Below, piece after piece: positions 34,622 through 46,243 of a stretch of DNA of 64,000 nucleotides. The translations under genes and the position numbers were made by a program. A model generated the notes under the pieces. It made no database searches, had not been told where the DNA came from, and saw only the letters and a list, made by a program, of their open reading frames with translations. The first letter of the stretch is position 1. Every line of letters starts with the position of its first letter. The DNA is from Lantana camara. Lineage: Eukaryota > Streptophyta > Magnoliopsida > Lamiales > Verbenaceae. The stretch spans positions 97,808,001 to 97,872,000 of the forward strand of contig CM074858.1 in the NCBI GenBank assembly GCA_037501455.1. The letters are read 5' to 3'.

Positions 34622-34885
34622 CGTGTTCCGGGCTTTCGTTTCGTGTTTTCGTTCAAAAGCAAAACCAATCCAAGAAATCCAAAAACAGTTTATACAGTTT
34701 CAAATCTAAAATTGTTTTTCAAAATTAAATTTTACAAAAACCAATTTTCAGAAACTTTCAGGAAAAAATACAGTTTCGTAATTCAGGCTTTCTAAAACAA
34801 TTACAAATACTCAATCGCATCAAGCCTAAGAATTTCTACCAAATTCAGTATAATTGAGACGAATCAGAAACACGATTAACGAGGT

Positions 34886-34898
34886 GGCTCTGATACCA
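34886..34898 (-). other. Primer-binding site of the copia element (initiator tRNA-Met)
   Basis: The minus strand reads TGGTATCAGAGCC two bases after the 5' LTR end. This is the standard plant copia primer site complementary to the 3' end of initiator methionine tRNA. Confidence 0.92.
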
Positions 34899-34900
34899 CT

Positions 34901-36845
34901 TGTTGGAAAATACGAATCAGAAAGCAGCGGAATTTAAAAAATTTTCCCAACAAAAGGACCTTGAACTCGCAATCGTGTAACCAAATTCGTAAAGATAGAA
35001 AACTTACTTTTCTTTTATTCTTTCTTGAAGCGTTTCAAGCCACCCAAGAACGCTCTTCACGCGGCTTGATCCCCTCTCCTTTGGTAAAGCTCGAATCTTC
35101 AAACTTCTAACTTGAAGTCTCTAGAGAAAGTCCACCAACTTGATCACAATCTAACTAGTAAGGATGCTAGTTCTCTAGTTAGTGTTTAGGCTTAACCTAG
35201 GGTTTAATTTAATCTTGGAGAAAGGAAGGTGTTCAACACATGAACCAAGAATTGTCTATTAGCTCTAAAGGGGAGCATGAGCTCCCCTATATATAGGAAA
35301 GGGGAGGGACGGCCGAACCTAGTCCTTATTGGACTAGGATTTGGTTCCTCTCTCTCCTATTACTTGATGATCAAGTATTTTCAACCTTGACTTTGAATTC
35401 TAATTCTAGTCAACTTTGAAGAGAGCTTAAAAAATATCCAAACTATTTTTGGATAATTTTATACTTTATTTATTATAAAATAAATAACTTATTTTATCTA
35501 ATTAATTAATTCATAATTAATTAACTAGATTATTTTCTCCAAAATTAGACTTTCTTTTTAATTCAAAATTAAACCAAAGTCTATTAAATAATTAACTAAT
35601 TAATTATTTAACATATATATATATTATCACGCGTGTGTGACACGTGTCACAGTGACACGTGTCACTCACGCGAGCCACACGTGTGAATTCACACGTGTGG
35701 AACCCTCTTGGTCCGATTAACTCGTTTAATCATTTTCAAGCCTCAACTCATGTAACCAAGTTGTTGTGTGTGACCCTCTAGGTTCTCAATTCAATTAGCA
35801 GTGACCCTAATTAATTAATTCACTAATTAATTAATCAGTCCACAGATTAAACGACCATAGTCTAGCAACAGGTGTTTAACCCCTAGCTGAATTGGAATGT
35901 TCGGATTCGACAGAACCTTTAAGTCATTGAATCATGTGAGATACAATCCTCCTACTTACTATCTCTCAACCAAGATCTAGGGCAAGGGAATAATCAGAAC
36001 CCTAATAATCCGGTCTTAAAGCTAAGTGCATTTCATATCCATTTGATCTCAATCCAAGAAACCCTTTTCTTGATGTCTTGATCTACTGCCTTGGCCAAGG
36101 ACTCCATATGGCATATGAATGACTTACACAATAAGAGATCACCTTGCAAATGCAAGTGTAGGTCCTTTCTTGATTCTCATTCACTTTCATGAGTCACTTG
36201 TGCAGTCCCAGCATAAGCCTTGAATCAGTTGTCTAAGGCGACACCCTTTAAAGCTTATGCCTAAGACTACAGAGTTAACTCATAAAGTGACAAGGAACCT
36301 CAAGTCTAAGGATCAATTAATCACATCAATGACTCGTGAGATATTTCCTAATCTGGAAGTTTCCATTTCCTGAAATAGAAACTTCCTTTCCCATTTAGGA
36401 ATGTTCTCACACGGGGCACCTCAGTGAACTTACTTATTAAAGTAAGCACCCTCATGTATCACGCACGTATCAACTATACACTTTGCACCTCCATGAAACA
36501 AGGTGGTCCTTCTTAAGGGCGTGATCCCACAAGCAAGCCTTAGAGGAGTCAGGTTGACACTCCCACTGTCTGTAGGACTCATCGGCTTGGAGTATTTTAC
36601 TAATCATGACTTATGTGATATAGGGCTCGTTTCATGAACCATTTCACCTAAATGGTAGAGTCCTAAAGTCATCAGGATTAGGGGAGTTCTCATACATGCA
36701 CAGCTAAAGTAAACGCATACCAAACAAGAGCATATAAAGAAGTGTTGCCTCAATTCGTTATTTCATTCAAAGATTGTCTGTGATTACAATAAGGAAAAGC
36801 ACAAAGCGGATATACAATCGGCTTTCTAGGGCACTATTCCTAACA
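34901..36845 (-). repeat. 5' LTR of the copia element
   Basis: 1945 bp, seemingly identical to 26701-28645 shifted by 8200. It contains the TATA box (35288-35296), the hairpin (35270-35287) and the CACGTG array (35629-35700), so it would promote the gag-pol RNA. Confidence 0.96.
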
Positions 36846-37055
36846 AAAACATCGTAATTATAATTAGGTCCTGAACGAACAAATATTGGACAATTGAGTC
36901 CAAGAACAATTGAATAAATTCTAAGGCACACGTAATTAAAATAAACTTCATGTTGACACGTAGGCATGCGATGTCACATAAATCACGAATTACTGAATTA
37001 AACTCTCACGTGACCTTGTACCTGGCTTGCCGGAAAAATGGGGTATTACAACACA

Positions 37056-38346
37056 TAAGGTTTTTGGCAGTTCCAAGTCCAAATGGGAATTTTAATTTGG
37101 GCAGAGCACAGATCCAGTGTTTAAAACTTACATTAGTCGGTCTCTGTACAACCCCAGTCTTTGAAAACATCAGATGAGTCTTTTGGTTTTTCAATAGGAT
37201 CTGCTGTTTCTATCTGCTCATGCGGACTTTCAATGGAATCAAAAGCTGTTGTAGAAAAAAGATTGGATTTCACAACAGAAAATCAGGGGCTAAAGAGCAA
37301 AAGAAAACAAGTCTTTGGGTTAAACATTTCTGCCTTAGGAGCAAAACAATTAGAACATAGATATTCATTAGCTCAGGTATATAGTAAATTCAAAGCACAG
37401 TGCAAATAAAACACTTGTGAAGCTTTCTTCAATAACTGCAACTTGAACTGAAAAGGGAAAATGGTGCAAGAATTAGCAATTAATCAAATCAAGTATGGAT
37501 CTTGAATACAATGTACCTAAATACATGGAAACATCTTATCAAAGATTCAAAATTTGCAGGAACTCCCAAGTTTCATAATTGAAGCTAAGCTCCCACTTCA
37601 ATACAGTTACATCTTCTCTTGTCCCTTGTTAAAACTCAATAAATTCAAATCTAAACCTCTCAAACACATGAATTTCCTGCTATTTTTGTGAAAATCATCC
37701 TCCTCGTCACTCCAAATTCTGAAGTGGGACCTGAAAATCATCATATTTAAACCATGATATACTGCTATACCTTCCATAAATTCAATAGTCTTAACATTGT
37801 AGTAGCTGCCTATAGAGTTCATAACTAATCTTAATTCTTTCTTGCTAACAATATATGACTCTCGTTGCTAATGCTATGATCCTCTTCCTTTTCATGTTCC
37901 CATTAGCAGAACAGAGCATTCGACAAATATATTTCACTAAAATCTTGAAGGTAATTATTATAATTTTGTGGTTCCACTTGCAACGTAAATTAAAGCAGTT
38001 GATAAGAGTAATTTCATTGCCGTCTAACACATAAGTGATGCAAATTTGTAAGCCACAAACACATACATAAACAAAATATAATTCTGAAACAGGAGCAAAT
38101 CATAAGAAACTCAAAATATTATGAATTAATAACCAAAAAAGCAAAATCCCGTATTCAAACTCAAAGTAAAATTTGCAAAATCAAGACTTTCTTCAATTAC
38201 CTTATATGTGTCCCCGAGTAGAAGACGTACCAACCATAAGATATCTCAAACCCATGATATGATATCTCAAAACCCTTATATATTTTGCAGATTTTCTTGG
38301 TAAACTCAATCATAAATTGGATAAGATGTACGATGAAAGGCTAACT
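37056..38346. other. Helitron-2 interior with exon-like segments of unknown gene(s)
   Basis: Around 37140-37384 both strands are open. On the plus strand a CCCCAG acceptor-like site precedes SDESFGFSIGSAVSICSCGL, and the frame stays open to SALGAKQLEHRYSLAQ before a GTATAT donor-like site. On the minus strand the same DNA reads STTAFDSIESPHEQIETADP followed by IEKPKDSSDVFKDWGCTETD. The DDB1 and RING pieces are on the minus strand, which slightly favours the second reading. I do not recognise the protein. The remainder is AT-rich and intron-like. Confidence 0.35.
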
Positions 38347-38351
38347 ATGAA

Positions 38352-40852
38352 TGTAGCATCCGACACGTCAGGATGCCACATCCCCCGCACTATAGTTCAG
38401 CCCACATATGAAATGGAGAATCAGTACATAAACCAAACGTATAGCGAACGGGTGACAATAAAGAAAAAACCATTCTAGCTAGGTGGGACTAACCCCAAAC
38501 CAATCAAACTAATACATAACAATTTAAGAGGAAGCAAAATATATACCATCGATTAAGTACTATTTACATCAAAAGTATATAGTCTCCACATATAACAATA
38601 CATACAATCAAGTCATAAATATTCCATGTGCAACCATAGTATGAAGGTGAGCTATGCTAGACACAAATTAAAGATGTCACACGACTCTAATTCCCGCCTA
38701 GCACGCACCTGTAAAAGACTGAAAGGTGGAGGCATCAGTCTATGGAAGACTGAGTGAGGGGTTTAATAAATATAAGCGCAATTATCATGCAAGTTAGAAC
38801 CTCGGGTAAAGTTTTTATAAAAAAGATACAATATAAGTTCAATAATAAAATAAACATCACCAGAGATTATAACTATCAAGTTTAACAATTAGTTCAATTT
38901 CAGTCAATCAGTGGCCCGACGAGTGAGGGCAAGTCTCCAACATTTACTCTGACAGTGTATAATAATTAGGTTATCAATTGGTTAAGTGATCATGCAAGTA
39001 ATTACAGTGCAATCAGTCAGTAGCAATTTCAATAACCCTTTTTCCTCCCGGTGATAGTTGGGTTTGGAAGGCCCGGACCATCCAGTCTCATTGAGCATCG
39101 GGTACATGAATCCCATGCCCGGAACTCCTTCCTCCACCAATCTCCTGGTGGATTCAGGGGTCATCCCAAAATGGTAAGGATAGTGCAAGAGTTACCCCGT
39201 CAGCCCTTGCTTTCCCGGTTGGCTCAATACACTACCCTCGGGCCCACAGTGCAGTACAATATACTCGCCAAAATAAGGTTGGTTCAGTATAATATTACCG
39301 TGTATTTTCAATCATTTGAGGTTTTGTGAAAAGTTACATATATATTGATACATTTTGGCCAAAACTCCAAATAAGGGTTTTAAGGGTTCTATGTATCTAG
39401 AATTAAACCTCACCTATAGAGACAAAATAGAACAAGGATATAGCCTACCGTGCCTGCTCCTCGTCACCAGGAAGCTGTTCTGTGCAAGAAAGACAAGTGT
39501 ACGTGAGACAAGACTCTTATGAACCAATTAAGACGAACGGCGTAATCATGAAGAAATATGTCGTGCATTGACAATTATGGAATATCATAATCATATTCAT
39601 GCATAAAATGAGCATATAATAGCATGTATCGATCATTTAGAGGCTTAGAAACGGAATTGACATAGTTAAGTTTATGCAAAAAATTCACAGAACCTCCTGG
39701 AGCATGGGAACGGCCGTTCCAGATTTCAGTGTAACATGGGAAGGGCCGTTCCCAGCTCTCCCTGAAAAATCCCATGCGTCTGTAAAGATTTTCCATTTTT
39801 GCCGGTTGGGAGCCGTAGGCCAAAACTGGGAAGGGTCGTTCCCAGTCTCGCGCGCCAACTCTTACAAAACAAGGAAAACAGTCATTCCGTGAAAACACTT
39901 GGAACGGGAAGGGCCGTTTTCGCTCTGTTGCAAGTTTAAAACAGAGCAGAAGCAGGGGATTTCTCGAACCAAAAATCAAAACCAACCAAACATCATCAAA
40001 TCAACTTCCAAATGCAATAAAACATGAAATAAACATACTTACATATTTAAAGTACAATAAAAACCATCAATAACACTTAGTTTAAGCTTTAATCATCAAG
40101 AATCATCAATAGCAAACCCACACAAGTTCATGCCATATACTTCCATATACTTAAGTTAACAACTCCTAATAATGCTTCCATCAATAGATAAGCAAATTAT
40201 CAAACTTAACCATAACCCTAGCTTCATCAATTCATTCAAGAATTCCATACAAATATCTCATATATACCTTGAAAGAAAAGGGGAAGACAAGAGATGAGAT
40301 GATGAGGATGATTGAGCTTCAAAGTTCCAATTTTGCCGAAAAATAGCTTAGAAATGATGAATTCCCATCTCTTTTTCTTCCTTGAGTTTCAATCGAGATA
40401 GGGAGAGAGCAAGAGATGATAGGTGTATGTATGTGTTGTTTATGAAGACATATTACGTGAATGCATCTCTTGTAAGAGTTGAAAAACCACAAATTGCAAT
40501 TAAATCCTCCAAGTGTGTAAGTTCATGCAATTGAGGATTATCTCTATGAGAAATGATCATTTTAGTCCAAAGAAACTTTCATGCATTTAAGTCCTCTATT
40601 TTAAAGAAATGATCAACTAAGGACATGTAGGCAATTAAATCATATTCGACAATTAATTCACGTGACAATTAAATACAATCATGCGATAATTCTCGAATTG
40701 ATAATAATTTCACATAAACATATTGTGATGTAATTCATATAGTGTCATGAAATGTATAAATTAATAAATGAAAAAGTTAAAATAAATCCTAACTCTCGAA
40801 AACTCACACATGGCGTGCTTACCTGAACATCCGGAAAAACTGGGGCATTATA
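38352..40852 (-). mobile_element. Solo LTR B (2501 bp), same family as A, C and D
   Basis: It begins TGTAGCATCCGACACGTC and ends AACTGGGGCATTATA, and is flanked by the 5-bp TSD ATGAA (38347-38351, 40853-40857). Its blocks CACATCCCCCGCAC, AGCGAACGGGTGA, CCCGCCTAGCACGCACCTG and GTGAGGGGTTTAATA match the other family members. The final CA has become TA. No internal region or second LTR is present. Confidence 0.82.
39706..39920. repeat. Four palindromic GGGAAGGGCCGTTCCC motifs in LTR B
   Basis: Copies at about 39706-39720, 39738-39754, 39828-39844 and 39905-39920. The core GGGAA(C/G)GG(C/T)CGTTCCC is a near-perfect palindrome. LTR C carries a different palindromic repeat at the same relative position. 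Confidence 0.75.
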
Positions 40853-40857
40853 ATGAA

Positions 40858-41114
40858 ATTGAGAGGAGGCCAGGTAAATCTCTGAAAAAAGGTGGAGACA
40901 TCTGGGCAAGACGCAGTGGAGGTGCCGTGGAGACAGGTGTGCGACAAAACCTGTGGAAGGAAGAGGACATCTTCTGAGGAAAGCAAAAAGAAAACAAAAA
41001 AGAAAGCAAAGAAACGACGTCATTTTGTATTTGGAGATAATTACCTGCTTCAATTTAAGTTACACCCGGACGACGAACCGTACCATTAAGGCTCTTATAT
41101 ATATAGTGTAATAA
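40858..41114 (-). other. 5' part of Helitron-2, promoter-like captured sequence
   Basis: On the minus strand, after the putative 5' terminus, come an AAAATGACGTCGTTTC motif (ACGT-core, common in plant promoters) and then a pyrimidine-rich segment with several ATGs. It resembles the promoter and 5' UTR of a host gene but cannot be assigned. Confidence 0.35.
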
Positions 41115-41115
41115 T

Positions 41116-41507
41116 ATTGAACACTGAATATTTTAATCGTGATACATAAAATGAATTAAATATTATTAACTACGGTTAGACTTTTAGCTTGGTTTGATAA
41201 TTATTTTATTTAATATTTGATTTTTCCCATAGCGAGTTATTATTTGTAATCTCGATCTAGTTGGGTTTGGACTAAAATTTTCCTAAACTAAGATATTAGG
41301 AACCTACAACCATCTCTAATAAAGTAAATAGGAAAATACCCAAATATTTGACTCAATTTTAATGATTCAAATTTTATAATTTCGAAAGCTTAAATTTTAT
41401 TCAAATATTTTGAGAGTTTATTATTAAAATAAGATCTATCGTCTATCAGCTTATAAGATGTGAAAGCTAAATTCTTTGAAATAATTAAGCTTTCCAAACC
41501 CTCTTAT
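41116..41507. other. AT-rich spacer, no gene seen
   Basis: Plain AT-rich sequence between Helitron-2 and the next hAT element. Confidence 0.5.
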
Positions 41508-41956
41508 GCTATAAGTAAGGGGTGTAAATGGATACTAAACGGATCGAATGTATGATTACCATATCCTTATCTGTTTATGATTTGGACGGATACGGATAAT
41601 ATCCTTTTAAATCGAATTCGGATAATATCCTTTTTACACGGATACAAGGAGGATTCGGACGGATTCTGATTTTAGTCGGATTTTCAACTATTCCAAATTT
41701 GACATAAATTATTTAACTATATAACTTCGAATTTTAATCAGATTATCAACTATTCATTTATAGATAAATTATTTTAGTAATTATATAACTTTGAATATAT
41801 ATATTTTAGACAAATAGAGAAATAATAAGTATATCTATATATATTATTTTTATTTTTTAGTGAATGTATAAATATGGTGAAACTATAAATTTTATCATAT
41901 AATTAATTTGAAATATAATACTTTTATTAATAACATAATATATGTTAATTATATTA

Positions 41957-44790
41957 TGACGCCCGAACGCGGGTCATCCACATCCCCCGCACCTAGACTC
42001 GGTCTCACGCATGAAATGGAAGTCCATACATGAGCCCTAGTCTAAGCGAACGAGGACCTAAACACACCCACTAGGGTAAACGGGGCTAAACCGGAGACCA
42101 GAGTACGCAAAAGAATTAGCAGATAAGCGGAAGCAACCAAGATCAACATTCATTAATACCAGTATTAATATTCACATTGCCACACCGGGCCAAAAGAATA
42201 ATATACAAGATCAAGAATCCCAACATATCAAACAAGAGTGCAAAAACTCCGAAACACAAAAGTATGAAATGCAGACTCAACCTAGACCAGCTAGTACGAC
42301 ACCAGACGCACTTCCCCGCCTAGCTCGAGCAACCCTGCACTAAAGGTGGGAAAAGGAGAGGGTCAGTCCAAACACTTGACTGAGTGAGGGGGCTAACGCA
42401 CACCCACACACTATATAAGTATAACAAAGCAAGTAACAAAGGCGATGTCTATGAACCGGGCTAGGGTTTTGCAAGCCAAAACCTTTAAAAGAATACGTAT
42501 GTATACAAAGAAATCACATCCCGATTCATAATCCATCTAGCATAAACAGAAACAAAGATCCGGCGAGTACGAATCATCCCTAACTCCTCAGAATATCATA
42601 AAACATATCAGAATCATAAATCAATCCTTCCCCATCCAATGACAATCGGGAATCAAACCCAATTCGCCTACTTAACATATGCACGGGGGTTGCGATCCCA
42701 CAACGTGCTCGAGGATCCACGCCTCATCAACCTCCTGGAATCGCGCGTGTCACCACGAATGGGAATCATGCACAGGTATAACCCGATGACCCTTGCCGTT
42801 CCGGGGCTCCTTACCCACAATTCCCGGGGCCCAACATACTTACCGGAACCAAATCCCATATTTCAGGGCTTACCTCGCACCAAACATAATAAAAACGTAC
42901 CAAAACTTAAGCTTACTTACGCTTATACGTATATCTTTTCCATAAAGTTTGTAAAAGTTCTCATAAAGTCATAGTCGTATCTTAAACAGTCATACACAAA
43001 AGAATATATAAGATATATATATATTCGCATGCGGAATTAAAATCATCACATTTCGGCCATAGGTCAATAACTAATACAGAAAGATCCTAAACCTCACCTT
43101 GAAACAAAAGAATTGGTAGCAAAAAGGGTTGATCCGACACCTAAGCCTCGGGCTCAACAACGTCCTGGGGTAGCTCTGAGACAAACAAACATAATACCCA
43201 AGACTTAGACTAAAAAATGTACCAATTAGACGCTCGGCAATGCTTATGAATGCAATGGATGCATATGAGATGCACAAACGTATCTTAAGGAACATAATGA
43301 AGCATATTGAACCAAATCTTGATCAAATGAATTCAGAATCAACTCAAAACCTAATACATTCAAAAGGACACACTATATAACATGATAAATAAGCTTAGAG
43401 ATCAAAATGAATAGTAGAAAATTTCCTAGATCCCCTGTACTTTTGAGTACCGGCGGAAAATTTTGAGTATCTACTCAACTGACGGTTTCAAGTAAAATGC
43501 CCCTGTACTGTTGAGTACCAGTGAAAATAATTTTGAGTATCTACTCAACTGCCGACTTTAAAAGTGCAAATTCGGCCAAAACAAATTCAAACCAAGCAAG
43601 AACACTCCAAAGCCAAACTCAACACCTACATAAAGCTATGAAATTAGGCATTAACATATATGGTATCAAAAAGCATCAAAGAGACATGAGATCAAATGCA
43701 CATTCTCAAAGAGACGCACACAAACGCATTTAAGAGCAAAAACTGGTAAGGTTTGCATTCAAGAAGCCAAAATGAAATCAAAACTCAACATAAAGTCACC
43801 AAAGTAAATAAAACTCATCTATCACCTAATATGGCATTCAAATGCTCAAATGGGGAGAAGGGGATCAAGGGTTCTTGCCCAAAACTCAATCAAAATCCAA
43901 CAAGCATGCTTGAAATCATCAAATAGACACACATAAGGCACAAATTGATCAAGAACTCCAATACCCTAGCTTTCTCCCACAAACCCACAAGTCTCATAAA
44001 TGCTATAACCCCCTAATCCAACTACCAAACAAAGGAATTAATAAATGACCCAAGAATATGCAACAACCACCACAATGAATGCTTACAAGTGCAACAAGAA
44101 CCAAGGAAAAGCAAGAATACAACAAGTGCCATGAGACCCCCTTACTATTCACCCTCTTGCCCAAAACATGCTTCCCAACATAAATTCAAAGATCAAGATG
44201 CATAAATGAGGTCACTCAAGCATGTAGATTACAAAAATAAACTTACCAAGCAAAGAAATTAAACACCCAAGAGTCTTGGAGCTTGGGGTCTTGCACAACA
44301 ATGGAGTTTGAAGGTTTTAGGCTTCCTTTCTCTTCTTTTTCTGATAGGTCACGATTTGGGGAGGAAAAATGAGGAAAAGGGGCTGATTTGGTATATGAGA
44401 GAGAAAGAGAAAGTCAGCAAGTAGGGCTATGGGTCCCACATAGGTAATTTAGGTGTGTTTCTTATAAGTATAAGTATTCGGGTAGGTATTTTGGTCCAAA
44501 AAGAATACGGAGGGCCCAAGACCAACACAAAAACATATAATCAAGTTCTCGAATCATACTAGACACGTAAACACGCTCAAGAATCGAAAATCACAAAACA
44601 CGTAACAACGAGCAACAAGGAATTCACGTTTCACGTACGTTCACATAATTCACTTAATTTCAAATAATACAAGTAATTTAGATAAGAAAGGAATAAGAAA
44701 AGAGGTTAAACAAATAAATAAATCACACAATTAATAATTAAAACGCGCACATAATGCGTACCTCTTCGTCCGGCGGATCGGGGTGTCGCA
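41957..44790 (-). mobile_element. Solo LTR C (2834 bp), same family as A, B and D
   Basis: It begins TGACGCCCGAACGCGGGTC and ends GATCGGGGTGTCGCA. Family blocks are CATCCCCCGCAC, GCATGAAATGGAAGTCCATA, AGCGAACGAGGAC, CCCCGCCTAGC and GTGAGGGG. The TSD is blurred by AT-rich sequence: TATTA at 41952-41956 against TATATTA at 44791-44797. It is inserted in the hAT element, hence younger than it. Confidence 0.75.
43433..43560. repeat. Duplicated palindromic cassette in LTR C
   Basis: Two copies of about 65 bp. Each has CCCCTGTACT(T/G)TTGAGTACC followed by TTTTGAGTATCTACTCAACT, in which TTGAGTA...TACTCAA is an inverted repeat. Confidence 0.8.
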
Positions 44791-45143
44791 TATATTATCT
44801 CTATATAGATGTTGAAGTGAATATATGGTTACTAATAAAATCTAAGGTTTTTCTTTAATAAATGCGCTAAAAAATTTACTTAATACTAATAATCTACCAT
44901 AGTATATATTTTAATACAACATATTATTTATCGGATACGGATTATGGATAAATCGGATAACGGATATATCTAACAGATCGTATGTCTTATTACCATATCC
45001 TTATCCGTTTATAATTCGGATGTCTATAATCAGATACGGATAATATTCTCTTGAAACGAATTCGGATAATATACTCTGTAAACGAATTCGGATGCGGACG
45101 GATATCGGATTTTTGAATATTTATTTACGGCCCTAGCTATAAG

Positions 45144-45580
45144 TTATAGCTTACTTTTTGATTTATAGAAGTAGAATTAATAAAGGCTTTCTGAAATACC
45201 ATATACGTGACGAAAACTTTGTCATATGATTCAAAAAGATTATAAATGTTAAATTGAAGAGAGGGAAAGTGATTTCATTTTCATTGATCTCGTCCCATGC
45301 ATAAGTGAACAACTCCTTCCTCTAAATAAAATACTGGAAAGAAAAAAAATCAAAATCAAGGTTATAACCGACTCAGATAAATTTTTTCGACATTAATTTA
45401 ACATGTTTCTTTTTTAGTACAATTATTGTAGAAAATTTACAATTTTAACCCGTAAACAATTAAGATTTGAAGTGGACTATAGATATCCCAGCAAAAAACC
45501 AAAAAGATAAAAGATTATTAACAACCAATGAGTACAAATATAAACATTAGGGAAAAGAAAGAATTAATAGCATTTCTTCG
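45144..45580. other. AT-rich spacer, no gene seen
   Basis: Sequence between the hAT element and the 5'-truncated LINE. No gene or terminal structure is visible. Confidence 0.5.
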
Positions 45581-45589
45581 GTAGAATAT

Positions 45590-46146
45590 TCCATTGTTCT
45601 TAATGGGGTTGGTTTCGAGAATTGTTCATCGGGTCAAGACCTCAGACAGGGGGACCCGTTATCTCGGTATCTTTTTTTTTTAATTTGTGCTGAGGTTCTC
45701 AGCTTCCTTCTAGAGTCAATATTTGCATAAATGCCCCAATGATATCATATTTGTTATTTGCTGATGATACGATGGTGTTCTGTTCGGCTTATTGGTTGAA
45801 GTCGAGGAGGGGACACTATAAAGGTGTTGGGGAAGTATGGGGAGATCTCTAGTCAGCTGGTGAATTACAATAAATCAACTATAGTATTTATACCTAATGT
45901 GGATCCTGATTTGGCTAGTCGGTTGGCTTCACGGTAGGGAGCTCGGATAATGGAGAAGCATGATAAGTATCTTGGCCTTCCGACCATGGTGGGAGTTTCA
46001 AAGAAGCAGGTGCTTGTAAGTATTCGTGATGGGGTTTGGCGTAGGGTGCAGGATTGGGAGATAAAGCACTCTCATAAACAGGATAAAAAATCCTAAACCG
46101 ATAATACTATGAGTTGTTTTAAGCTCTTGGAGCCCTTACTTAAGGA
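45590..46146 (+). pseudogene. LINE-1 reverse transcriptase fragment
   Basis: It encodes GQDLRQGDPLSRYLF and, after a frameshift, LLFADDTMVF, the catalytic FADD box of LINE reverse transcriptases. It then reads NYNKSTIVFIPNVDPDLASR and KYLGLPTMVGVSKKQ, the typical region after the active site. Several stops and frame changes are present. The frame continues beyond the hAT insertion as SCFKLLEPLL, then VLFWWSGSSGSKIHWVTW (46800-46860). Confidence 0.85.
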
Positions 46147-46210
46147 CAAGGGCGAGGCCACTACTAGTAAAGTGGGGTCAATTGACCTCATTAAGAAAAA
46201 TATATAGTTA

Positions 46211-46243
<33 letters not shown>

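Larger units (their letters stand above)
32583..34900 (-). other. Copia leader (5' untranslated region), 2.3 kb
   Basis: This lies between the primer site and the Gag start and is unusually long. It has three parts: a GC-rich block next to the primer site (34216-34620), an AT-rich middle, and a segment nearest Gag with four copies of a 17-nt motif (32789-33109). No conserved protein is encoded. Confidence 0.7.
26701..36845 (-). mobile_element. Full-length Ty1/copia retrotransposon, young and apparently intact
   Basis: 10,145 bp with two 1945-bp LTRs (26701-28645, 34901-36845) that look identical when compared at a constant offset of 8200. Both ends are TG...CA. The TSD is AAAAC (26696-26700, 36846-36850). 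The initiator-tRNA-Met primer site, a purine-rich tract beside the 3' LTR, a 2.3-kb leader and a single 1306-codon Gag-Pol frame are all present. Protease, integrase, reverse transcriptase, RNase H order defines Ty1/copia. The LTR length recalls the Angela/Tork group, but I cannot fix the lineage. It is the youngest dated insertion in the window. Confidence 0.96.
23550..37050 (-). mobile_element. Solo LTR A (about 3.35 kb, gypsy-like family), split by copia
   Basis: It begins TGTAGCGCCAGAACTCG and ends AAATGGGGTATTACA. The 5-bp TSD ACACA flanks it (23545-23549, 37051-37055). Removing the copia element and its TSD leaves about 3351 bp. It shares blocks with LTRs B, C and D: CACATCCCCCGCAC near the left end, AGCGAACG, CCGCCTAGC, a GTGAGGG motif, and a CCGG(A/C)-GGGGT right end. 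Large LTRs starting TGTAAYACCCC on the reverse strand are common in plant chromoviruses (Tekay/Del type), which is my tentative assignment and the basis for giving the minus strand. No coding region belongs to it. Confidence 0.75.
21173..41114 (-). mobile_element. Helitron with captured host gene fragments (Helitron-2), heavily invaded
   Basis: The 3' terminus, on the minus strand, is clear: the palindrome ACCGCG-CATTA-CGCGGT (21186-21202) is followed by a short AT spacer and CTAG (21173-21176), with A|T target bases. The likely 5' terminus is at 41114, reading TTATTACACTATATATATAA on the minus strand after an A. It is atypical because it lacks the initial TC, so this end is less sure. Without solo LTR A (with copia) and solo LTR B the element is about 3.9 kb. 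It carries same-strand fragments of host genes: a DDB1 exon, a RING-finger exon and unidentified exons. No Rep/helicase is seen. Confidence 0.65.
41516..45135. mobile_element. Non-autonomous hAT element split by solo LTR C
   Basis: An 8-bp TSD, GCTATAAG, lies at 41508-41515 and 45136-45143. The inverted ends are TAAGGGGTGTAAATGGATA on the left and TAGGGCCGTAAATAAATA as the reverse complement of the right end. Subterminal regions on both sides carry many GGATACGGATAATATCC-type repeats. Without the LTR it is about 780 bp and non-coding. Confidence 0.85.

Noticed and set aside
34205..34795. Several overlapping plus-strand frames of 60-130 codons
   Set aside because: They lie in the GC-rich copia leader, where stops are rare by composition. 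They are antisense to the element and have no recognisable domain.
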